Below are positions 49,001 to 61,000 of a DNA stretch of 64,000 nt, one piece after another. The stretch is from Rhabdornis inornatus (lineage: Eukaryota > Chordata > Aves > Passeriformes > Rhabdornithidae). The position numbers and the translations under genes are program-made. How positions within the stretch are numbered: position 1 is the first letter of the stretch; every line of letters starts with the position of its first letter. Location: contig VWZS01002873.1 in NCBI GenBank assembly GCA_013397075.1, positions 201,624-265,623 of the forward strand, read 5' to 3'. The notes under the pieces are model-generated. The model was not told where the DNA came from. It worked only from the letters and a program-made list of their open reading frames with translations, and did not search any database.

Positions 49001-52000
49001 CTTTTGTGCTGAATACAATGTTCTTCAGCAAAAGCTCCTGGTGATTTGTATCTGAGCTCATTCTCACGTCACAGCAGCACTCCCATTTCCACGGAGGAGG
49101 TGGTGCACTCACTAGGCTGCTGGAGAAGCAATGCCCATCCCATGCAAATACCTAAAGATGTCCTCAGCTATGTCCTGCAGCAATCCAAACACCAGAAGGC
49201 AGCTCCCCCTTAGGCACCCCATCTGCCTCCCCAAAGTGCTTACTCTCAGCTCCTGGAGGTACAGCTGCACAGGGTCATAATCCACCACAGGAAAGAGGAT
49301 GTTCATGGCAGAGCTGTTCTTCACCACGCCACGGGAGGCCGATTTCACCGGCCGGTCCACACTCTCTAGCTGCCGAGGAATCTGGTTTGGATTCAGGTGG
49401 ATCAGGACATCATAGAAGTCCAGAGGAGGGCGGAAGACCATCTGCAGGGAGAAACAAACAGTGCTACTCAATACAGGACACAGGCAAGCAGGAGAGGTAA
49501 GAGAGGTTTCCCAAGTCCTTGTCTGCATTTTGTCTCCTTTTCCTTAGAAACCAAAGACAGAATTTTTGTGAGATTAATGTTAGAAGTTTGCCACAGACAC
49601 GGGAAGCCTACCTGAGTAAATGCTAGTGGGGTGGGCAACTGAGAGAGGGACAAAGAGGTGAGCTGAGATAGACAACTGCACTGCACATGGCAGAGTCTCA
49701 GGATGAAGAAGGAAATCAAGAAGCTAGCAGGAGCTGAACAACACCCAGCTGTTTAATAACGGGATGGCTCTATCTGTCCACCAGGGTTTGCTCCAGAGGG
49801 CAACAGCAGCTTCCATCAAGCAGACAGAGGGTGGGAGCAAAGCCTCATTAATGGAGGGGAGCAATCCCAGACACATAAATATTTGGACGGGCAGGATCTA
49901 GCTGTGGATACAGCTGTATTAAAATGGAAAAAACTTAAAACTGTGTGTACATTTTCAAATGGAACAAATGATGCAGAGACATGAACAGAGGCATGGGACA
50001 CTGCTCATCTTGGCACTGGAAGAAAACCCATTGCTGGAACTGGTTTACAGCCAGGCCAGGGAGAACACACATGAAGAACATCAGTGACCAGCACTGAGTC
50101 TGTTCCACACAGACCCCCTGTCCCACCCAGTGACCAAGTCCATGGCTTCCTGTGTGTGCCCTGGGAGCAAACCCATGTCTGCATCTTCATGGCAGCAGGA
50201 ACATCCCCACGGGACCCAAATGCAAAGACAAAAAGACAGCTTGCAGCACTCTCTTAGATAGCTGCCTCTCTTAGGAGGCAACTCCAAACTAAACTCAAAA
50301 GGCTTTTCCCTCCTCCCTGCCACAAGCTCTGCCCTGGAAACCGCACCCCATGTTTATCCCTAAGGAGTATCATACGCCTGGGACAAAATATTTCTCATGG
50401 CCTGGACAAAAGGGATTCTATGGCCATGAGAAATATTCCCACTGCAATGGAAGGGAGGAAGAAGGAGGCCCAAGGCAGCTGAGTCAAGGTGTTGGAAGTC
50501 TGCTCTGGCCAGGTGACAGCTTGTTTTAGAAGCTAACCTTTCCCAGCTCACAATGTGTCTCCTGAATTTCAGTACTGGGCCAGTACTGTGACTGTTACAC
50601 ACTAGACACGCCTCATTCCTTCACAGCCTGTAATACACACTGTTACTGCCTCAAGTACATCCTCACCTCATAATACTTCCAGTAAATCTGCTTTATTCCA
50701 GGAAAATAAAGCAGAATAGAAAGCAGTGTCAGTAAGTCTTTTTTATATTGCCTAGGTAGAAAAAAAAATTCACTGTATGTGCTGCTTTCTGGTTTTGGTT
50801 TTAGTTTGGGTTTTTTTATCCCTAATGTGAATCTGACATATCTAACCATTGCTTGGCTTCTTCAGTCCTTTGAGCTTCAATCTCCTGGTTCACTACCTGG
50901 TACACAAACAAAACACATATATCTCCCTTCAAAGGGCAAATAAATATACATCTCTCAGGTCCATTGCAGTAATAGATGGTTCAGTTTACTTAAAGAATGA
51001 AATCACTGAGAAACTGAAGAGGGTTAAACTATATAGGGCTTTACTCCTCCACAAAATCAAAATAACATTGTCCTAAAGTGCCTGGTACTGTCCTACGAAA
51101 ACTTCCAACACCCTGAGCTTGGTTAGACTTGAGCACACAAACCAGATTTCCACAGCTACTCCACAAGCCTCCCAGAGGAACCATTCAATCCAGTCGTGGC
51201 CATACAACTGGTTTTGGAACGGCAATATTGTGGGTTTGCTCATGTCCCAAGAAAACCAGGGAATACACAGTGATTGTCCTAGTCACCACAAGCTGCAGAG
51301 CAGAGCTGGGTCCCCCAGAAGCATGATGGCACAGAGGGACACCCGTCTCCCTCCTCCCATCCTTGCAGCTCTACATCCCAGGGCAACCACATGGCCAGAG
51401 CCTGAAACCTCCTAAATCATCCCAGCAACCACCACCAAGGTCCAGTCTGCTCTGCCAGAGCCTGAAAACCTTTGTGCTGCTGCCCCAGGGAGTTTACCTT
51501 CACATCCTGGTCGCTGAGTGGGTCCATGAGCTGCTCCTGCAGGGCACGCTGAGACTCCGAGGCGAGCAGGACAAGGCGCTGCAGGATCTGGGGAGAGAAG
51601 AAGTCAGAGGGTAAAATTTGGCAGCCTTGGATGGAACAGGAATGCCCCTCCCTCATGGGGCAGTAAGAGCTGGCTCCAGCACTAGGAGCAGAGAACTGCC
51701 CCAGGCCAGCAGCCACCAGGGGAAAGGGACAAAGGGCCCAGCTCACCTGTGCTGAGGGGTGCTCCCGGGTCCACATGGAGCTCCACTGGTCTTTGGGAGT
51801 GGCCAGGAACATGACAGGGAGGCGAGAGCGAGCTGCTACAAACTTGTTCTTGATCTCTGCGCAGTCAGAATCTGGGGAGGGCAGGCAGACAGGTGAGATG
51901 CTCTGCCCCATCCACAGCCCTCTGACCTCCTAACCCCCATCACAGCCAGGAAAGGGCAGCACAACAGGATTTACCCTCTCCCACCCTCTGATCCCACAGT

Positions 52001-55000
52001 CCATGTGAAACCAGAGCTCCTCCACCTCAGGATTGTGCCTCACTCTCATTAGATGGACCTTTGCTCTAAATCCACTCAGGTGGGCTCAGGCATGGTAGGT
52101 ACTGAGATTGACACAAGCTGGAAACTCACACTATAAGCTAGTGACAGTTTGTATTGCCCAAGGAGTGTTCTATCTTTTGTCTTTGTTTCCCCTCAAGTGG
52201 GGAAAAAAACAGCTCTTTAGTTCATTAAAATAAGTTGGGGGGCACTTTGGAAAACATCAAGTTTTCAAAACCCAATTCTCTCCCAAACACAAAGGTATTT
52301 TTTTATAAATCAGCTTCAAAAGCTGCGTGTAACTATTTCCCCTATCCCATGACTTTGCAGAGCCAAGACAATCCCATGGTCTCTTGTGGCTCCAGCACGT
52401 ACCCAAAAGACAATCAACAGACAAAACACTAGAGGGCAGGAATACAGGGCTTCAAAGACAACACCACATCCAACACCACCCACGCTTGTGATAGATTTCA
52501 ACAAGACCAGAAGCACCAGAGCATCATCACTGAGATCCACCTCTTCAGAGGCAGGCAGGGAAAAAAAGAAAACCACACATGGCACAGCCAAACCCATCCT
52601 GCAGGCAAGTGAAACATGACAGGACAGGAGCAAGGGAGTGGAAAATCTCCTTGCCCCCAGCACAAGCTATGATGTCTTCCTGTATCAAAGAGATCTGGAG
52701 CCAGGCACTAACCAAGGAGGGCTCAAGAATCTCATGTTGCAGCTTTCCTACCTGCTGCCCTGCTCACCTGTGAGGCCAGTGTTGAGGTTGACAATCAGAG
52801 GGTTGTTTTTCCAATCAAAGGTTGCCAGCAAGTTAAGAAAGCGCAGGAAGCCCACCTGTGGAGAGCTGCAGGAGGACAAAACAGTTCAACATCAGCATTT
52901 GCTCTCCTGACAGCAAGAAGGGCTGCACTTGGGGGTGACTTAGTGAAGGCCCAACCACATGCAGCCCAACAGGCTGTAATGGGAAAGGGAAGTAAATTTG
53001 AGACTTCCACTTCTCCAAATCTCCCCTTTCCCTCAAAGTCTTTCCCCGCTTTTCCCTCATTCCTCAGGAAAAAGCAGCAAAACATAAATCACAGCCACCC
53101 CCAGCTGCCCAATCTCCTGATGCTCTTCCCACCCAGACTCCCGGGTCTGGAGCAAGGAAGAGGTGGAGAGAGGGCTGCTCCCATCTCTGGTGCAGGTCTG
53201 AACACCAGCCAAGTTCCCAGTGCACCTCTTCCCCTGCAACACAACATGTGCACAAAGACAGATAGCTGGGAAGATGGGGATTCTGTTATTTTAGGAGACA
53301 GGAAAGCATTCTAGGCATCAGACTGTTGTTCCTTCTACTTTGGGAAAGGAAACTGCACCCCAAGTGCAGGACAGAGTAACCTTTTAACTCCACACAGAAC
53401 AAAAACATTTCCTTTAACTTCATTTCACTTCCTCTGGGCCCTATAACATTTGTCTGCCAGGAGCCAGCAAGAAATTGGTTTGGTGGGGTTATTTACCAAC
53501 ACACATTCAATTTTCAGGGCCTGACCCCTCATCCTTCCCTTGGAAGTCTCCAGAAGGAAAGGAGGCTGGAGCTACCACCACCACCATAACATCCTTCCTA
53601 GGGTACCCAGGAGCCCCAGCATGCTGGTAGCCACAACACAACCCTCACCCTGCTTCTCCTGGCCACCACCCCCAGAACAAGGCGGTGGTCCTCACCAGTT
53701 CTCCAGAAGGCATAAAACACCCTGCAGTTGTGCCACCAGCACCTACAGACCACAAGGACACTCGCCCCCAGCCTCACCTGCTTTTCCCCTTTCTCTGCAG
53801 TGCACAGAGTAGGGAAAGCCACAGCCGTGCAGTGCGAAGCATCTTCATCTCCTCTGGCAACTCCCAACAGGACTTGGGACAGTATTTTGGCAGCACAGGG
53901 GTCTCATGCTCCTTGCTGTGAACCCTCCCAACACCTCCTGCCCAAGCAGCATCCCACCCTTCCTCCATGCCAGGTAATGAAAGGCACTAGATCCCCTTTG
54001 GGCCAGCCTGGGCTCCTCATCCTCACCTGGGTGGTGTGAACGGGGCTGGGTGGAGGAAGAGAAATGCCACAAGGAGGTCCACGCACTCCTCAGAGATGCT
54101 GTCACTCAGGAGCTGGGCGCTGATCCAGCGCTTGGCCAGCCGGGAAGTGCTGCCAAAAACAGGGTGCTGCTGCTGGAGCCTGTGAGGAGGGAGACATGCC
54201 ACTGCTCAGCCCACACACCCCAGGACCCACTGCAGCCTCTTGGCATTTGGCAAGAAAGAAGAGAGGGGCAAAAATATGCAAGGAACACTTAGACAGCATC
54301 ACAAGCACAGAGACTCTCAGCAGGTGCTGAGATTTTGGGGAGCTGCCTCATGCTCCTCTCTATCCACACTACATTTTAATATTTGTCTCCCCACACCAGT
54401 GACCTCAGGGTGACAACTGGTGCCACCCACACCCACATCCCTCCCTTAATCCTTCCAAAGAGCCTCTCACAAGGCTGGCTGAAGGGCCACTCCCCACCAT
54501 CACCCTCCAGGATCCAAGAGTCTCTCCATGCTGGTTTTCAGCCACATCCCACGTTCTGACCCCTCAGACCTTCTGCCTCACCTACCCGTGCAGCGAGCTG
54601 GTTAGGTAGGGCAGATGCAACGTTTCCAGCTCCAGCTGCCGAGACTCTTCTGTGTCCTGGTACTTGAGCATTCCTTCTGGAGTGACCACTTCCTTCAAGA
54701 TCAGGGGCTCCCGGTGGTAGGCTACTTGGAGACGGAAAACGTAGCCATCCTGAGAGAGGAGGACAAGGCAAAGTCAGGCTTGATGGTGACAGAAGCAGCA
54801 TGATGTGTGATATGTTGCCCCTCAGGGATACAACAGCAGCATCTTGACATCAATGCAGTCTCACCACACTCTTTCCTAGGCCCACCATCCAAATACTGGT
54901 TCTGCCCAGTGGAACCACTGCCACAGCCCCCCACCTCGGTAAGGTCAGGCCTGGAGAAGGTTCTGGGGACCCCCCCTACCTTGTACACGTCAGTGTGGGT

Positions 55001-58000
55001 GACTGCAGGTCTGCAAACCAGCTGGTGCTGCTGCCGGAGGAGCTCAGCCAGCTGGAGGTGGAATGCAGCCTTGATGCGCTTGATGGCTCCTTTGTCCTGT
55101 GGCCACTGGCCACTGCCTTCCATGTGGCAGATGACTGGGGGCAAAGGGATAGCAGGAGGTCAGTGAATCCCACACAGAAACAAGGTGTTGGATAGGGGTG
55201 TCTGGAACTACAGGTTTACAGAAGGAGGGCAAGAGGAGTCAGGGTTCTGCTCCTGCTTGCTGCACACTAACACAGCAATAACAGAGCCAGCATTGCTGCT
55301 TGCCTCCACTTCCCTCCAACAGATCATCTCCCACTCACATTTCACCCCACTTACTCTTCAAAGGGGTTATGTAGGCCGGGCAGGGTTTCTCCTCCGAAGG
55401 AAGCAGCAAGTGCTTCCTTCTGTTATGGAAGGAATAAATTGGCTTCACAGGAATGGGAGGAAAGACCTGAAAGAGAACAGTCACCCAGCAACTGAGAACA
55501 GCGAGCAGAAACCTCTTGGCAATGTGTACCCCCTCACCCAAACCTTCCACACCAGCAAAGCCCTCCAGTAGGGAGGGTTTGGTCAGCTTGTGCACAGCTA
55601 ACCCAAAGGATGGAACAGCAAGAAGAGGCACCATTGCCCCAAGGGCTCTCAGGAGCCACAAAACCAGAGAGTGACTCATTTCTTTGGTCCTCCCTCACCC
55701 CCAGCACCCTGCAGCCCCCCACGCCCTGGGACACTCACATCTGTGTACCGGAGGGCTGGATGCACACCCTGCACAGCCGTCACTGTCAGTGGCAGCTCCT
55801 TCAGGTTCCAAAGCTTGCGGCTCAGGTCATCGTAGGAGCAGACGACACTCACCATGGCCTCCTCGCCTGTTCCCCATGCCTGCAGACACACAGGGAGCCT
55901 CTCCATGCACCTCTCCTGCTCCTGCATTCACCTCACCTCCCTCCTGGACTGGCATCACAACCAAGCTCCGAGAAGCCAGCACTGCCCACCCTGGGGAGCA
56001 GCTTCTGGCAAGAGTGCTCAGCAAAATGGGGAGGTAAGAAAGAGCGCAAAGACAAAGGCAAAGCTGTCTGTGACTCCCCAGCAGCCACAGAGGCAAATAA
56101 AATTATTTCTTTTACAAGACACTAAGGCAGCACCAAGAGCTGTACTGCCAGCAATCACTATAGTAAAGAAGAAGCCAAGAATGATCTGGGAATAAAAAGA
56201 TTACACATTGGCAAGGTGAGCCTTGCTACTGTCTCCCCAGCAGTTACCATGACACCAACAGGGGCAGCAGTTAACAGAAAACTCCACTGACTACATCCTT
56301 AGCCAAGGCAGAGCTCTGGTGTGTGGCAAAAGCAAAGACAGAAAACATTCAGAGCATCACAGGAACCCTGCAGAGAGCAGCAGAGAAGCACCACAAGGGA
56401 GAATTGGTGTTGCCCTTACTGCTTCCACCTCCCCAAATAACAGCAGAGCAGCCTGAACAGGAAGGACACATTGGTGACACCAAAATACCAGCTCAGAGAC
56501 AGATGAAAGTCACACAAGGAGTGAGCCTGCCTCACACAGCCTGCCACACAAGCCTGCCTCGAGTTTTCCGACCTGGGCTCTCTGGCGGAGCAGCAGCACC
56601 CTCTGCGGGGTGTGCCAAGAATGGCAAACCTCTCCCGCTTGTGGCTGCACCTTTCCTCTGCCTTCATCCTGCACATCCTCACATTGCTGGCTCCCCAGGC
56701 CCCCTGCACACAGCTGGAGGAGAGGAAATCCCTGTACCCACCACCCCACACTCAACAGCAACTTTCTCCTTTGTTCCTCAAGGACTGGCAACAATGGAAC
56801 TCCTAAGCACCCCTCAGGCCCCAGGGAAATGCATCCCCTGTCAGACTTGGGTCTGCTAACCCCAGACCAGCCTGAAAGGACACAGCACACAGATCCTTTT
56901 TCTGCCTCACCACACAACAGGCTGTGAAAACCAGCATCTCATCCCAAATCTGACACCCAACTCCACCCAGACCATAATTGGTCCTGGCACAGGAGATCCT
57001 TTCCATCAAATGTCCATCCTTTTGATCATAAAAAGTGGAAAGGTAACAATTTCTTCCTCCATCCAACACCCAGGTAAAGAGCAGGTTGTACTGATGCCTT
57101 TTCAGGACTACCTAAAAACAGAGGTCAGATAAAATTAAGGGAATAAAAAGTGGCTGTATTTATTGAAGGGCCTTCAGGTATATTTTTGGCCAGATAAAGC
57201 CCCCCCAGGGGCTACACCCAAAAAAATGGATGACAGGTCACAGGTTTTCATACTTTTAGAAGTTTGGTCCACTTGCATATTTGGGTTAATATTCCAATTA
57301 CAGCTTCAGGTAATGAAGTCATTTACCCCAAGTTTGCTCCCCCTCAACTCACTTTTGTTTATACATTTCAGGGCCTGGGACAGTAAGGTGTCCTTGAGTC
57401 CCAGGCCTAGAGAGCAATTGTTTCGTCTGACCAAAATATGAAGACAGTAGCTAACACTCTACATGGAGTTTAGAGTTATATGCTAAAGAATGGCAGGATT
57501 ACAAATACATAAAAAATATAAAAGCTTGAATCCTAAGGCATCAGTACAGAAACACCGAAGTGTGCCAAAGTGCTTACGGCTCATGTCCAGACTTTAATTT
57601 CACAAGCTGTAAAGCAGAAGTTGTAAGCCATTTCCCAGCCTCCAAGATGCATCTTTTCTGTCTGAAAGTGGAGTTTCTTTGCTTTGGCTGCACATTCAGA
57701 TGGAGCACAATCCTGCAATATGCCAGGAAAGATCCTTTTTCTGGGTTTGCCAACTGGACCTAAGGGATGGCAGCACAGAATTGTCTGGCCCATGTCCTGT
57801 AGGATGCAGTACCTCAGAGGTGCAGCCAGAGGAGCACCGTGGGACAGTAATACATCCTCAGGCATGGGGACAGAGGGGCAAAAGCAGAGAGAACAGGACA
57901 GTGGGGTGCTCACAGGGGAAAATGAGGTCTGGGGGATGCTAAAGCAAAAGCGGTTATGCGTTGGCTGCCATGAAAGACTTGGTAGATCCTTACCCTTACT

Positions 58001-61000
58001 ACATTCTCCTGGGAATCACCCAGCTGCCTCAGTGCCACTCAAATGACCTCCCTACAGCCCTTCCCTCAGTGCTGTTCCTGGAGAGAGCTCCAGCCCCACC
58101 AGGGAAGCAATCATACCTCTTTCCCAGTCCTGATCACAGATTCCAGCAGGGCTCCTGTGTAGCAGATGGAGGACTCAGGAATGTCTGCATGGCTACGTGG
58201 GAAAAGACAACAGAGCATTAGAGCTACAACATGCCAGCCTATTGATCCTATTGACACTGCAAGGGTCAGCCCCAGGATGAGCAACCCCTTTCCAAAGGAA
58301 GGTCCTGGTGAAAAGAACGAATCTCTGTGCAATCCTCCCTGCCCAAGAAATCCACCCAAAGTGAACCAGTAACTTGTGCAGCTTCACAGGATGCAAAGCC
58401 AAAGCCATCAGTGTGCAGGCTTCCCTCACAAGATCCATCCTCAACTCAGGACAAAGAGGCACAGGCAAACCCTCCTTTCTGTGAAAGAGGGCCTCACTTT
58501 TGGCAGATGGTATAAACTGCTGCAGAGGCTTTCCAATGCCATAAGGAAGACGCAATCCTGTGAATCACAAGGTCTCAGAGGATTTCACAAAAATGTCCTG
58601 CAAGGTCCAGACAGCTTCCCCTCCAGCTCTGAGGAGTGTCCCAGCATCTCATCCACATGTAAGAGCAGGACCCTGCTGCCTCCTTGCCCTTTGCAATACA
58701 TCCGGCAGAGGCTACAGCACCAGGTGCTTGCCCTTCCCACCTGCTCTTAGGAAGCAGCTCACAACATAAGGACAACTGAAATTATTCGCAGATCTTACAA
58801 ATCCAAAACAACCCACAACACCCCACAAAGCATGAAGCCAGGGACAGGACACATGGCAGGAGCGACACATGGAGCAACTCACAGCTGCTACTCAGTGCAA
58901 CTTACAGCTTCAGCAGGTGCCTGATGATCTGCTCAGGAATGAGGCGCTTCTGGCAGACAGTGCTGGCCTCCCACACCACAGCCTCACAGATGCTCCCATC
59001 CTGGAACCGACGCAGCTCTGACTTCTCTCCCCAGAAGGTCCGGAACTCCAAGGCCTGTGGGGGGACATTGACCAAGGCAGAGCAGGGACACAGGTCACTT
59101 CTGGGCCAGACAAAGCCTTCCCAGGATCACCAGCCAGCCTCCCAGCTGTCTTCAACCACAGCACAGCAACAGCTTTGCTCTTACAAGCAGGGCACCCCTC
59201 ACCTCAGGATGATCTGCCTGAGGACCCTTCTCCAGCGTGCTGGCAGCAAACTCTGGGACAAACAGGAGCCCAAACGTCAGGGGCCCAACATCCTTGTGTT
59301 TTGGGGGCTCAGCATCAATTGGCCACTGTGGGAAAATGAGGAACATGAAGCACAAGGAGATATGAGGTTTCTGAAGCAGCAGCTGCTGGGATATTGGGAT
59401 GCTATATGAACCTCCTGCTACATTCTCCCAGGTGCCCAGACAAGCATAGACAGGGAAGTCTTATCTAATAGGTCTCCCCAAGGACAAGAAAAGCTGCCTT
59501 CACCCTGCCCTATTATTGGAGCAGGACTTGTGCCCAGACCAAACAACGCAGCTGCATCCCTCAGCCCAGCGCACGGCCTCAGATTCCGTATTCCCAACAA
59601 AGGAGACAAGCCTGTCTCCTTCCCCAGTGAGCAAGGATGCCCTCCCTGTGCTCTGTAGTGCCACAGGAGACAGCTGAGACCCCACAAGCTGCAAAAGGAT
59701 GCAGTGTCATTGCCAAGGTGCATTACCTCGGGGATCTGGGGCAGGGAGTGAGCCACAAGGTGTGCTCTCTGGGACAGGCCACGTGCCAGCAGCGAGACAA
59801 TGAAGGGCAGGGCTGCAGCCACGTAGTTCCCACCCCGATCCATCAGCTCATTCAGCAGCTGCATCTTCTTGCAGGTACCCTGCAGCTTCGAGACATGCTT
59901 CAGGCTACAGAGAAGAAGAGAAGCTGGTCACCTACCTCTGCCACCAAATTTTTTGTGAGAGAGGGATACATTAGAGGATGGATAAGATGGGGAACTGAGA
60001 GTCCTAGTCCAGGATGGGTGCTACAGGAATGCCTCTAGCACCTTGGTCATTGTTTCCAAGGCTTAAACATTGCTGCCCTCCTCTGGGAGGCTATCTAAAC
60101 CAGTAAAAGTGGAAGAGCCCAGTGCAAGGAGGCACCAGTGTCTATCTCAGAGCTTAGAAGAGCCACTTCCCACCAAGTTCAAATCTAACCCAGACCAAAG
60201 CCAGAAGTAGCTCACTTCTCTTTGAGCAGGCTCCCTCAGCACTACCCCACTAGCACAGTGAGACTCACTGGAAGACATGGTCAAAGGTCCTGAGCATGGG
60301 CTTTGGGGTCATGAGCAGCACTTGAAAGCCATCCACCATCCGGTCATCCAAAATCTCCATAGAGCGCTTGGCTTCAAACTGCACCTGAACAAGGAAGGAA
60401 GGCAGTGCAGGAGCATGAATGCGAAGGGAGAAGGAAAGCAAATCCCTCCAGCAGCAGTCACTTGTGCTCCCCCATCAACCAGGGCCAGCCCAGTTCCATG
60501 GTCAGCAGCACACCCTGACCCCAGTCTCTGTCCTTAGCATGAAGCCAAGCAACAAACAGCTTTCACTGCTGGCCACAGTCCTTTCCTGATATCCCTGAAA
60601 TCAAGGTGATTTTTTTCTCCTTGAGAGCAGTTACGTCTGCTAAACAGCTGCTTGGCTTCATCCAAAGGTGCACACAAAGAGGGAAACAACTTTCCCACAT
60701 GACTCGAGCAAGACTGGTGAGACAGCATTACATCTAAATCTCTGAATTCACTTCCAAGCTTCAAAGCTGGACATGTTAAAACCTTAGAAAGCCACAATGA
60801 ATGCCCCCCACCTTGGTCCTACATCTCCTCAAAAACAGCGTGTCCGAGCTCACTCCTAAGACAGCACCTCAAGAAGCCACCACAACTTGTTCAGTACCTG
60901 GTGGTATTTGCTGGCAGTCATATCAGCACAGAGATTCACCAGTCCAGAGGGATCCACAAAGACCACTTCAAATGCCTGGTGGAAATCATCCAGGACAGGC

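Noticed and set aside
50387..50437. MicroRNA precursor
   Set aside because: The stem is only 16 bp and no flanking extension pairs, so it is listed only as an inverted repeat.
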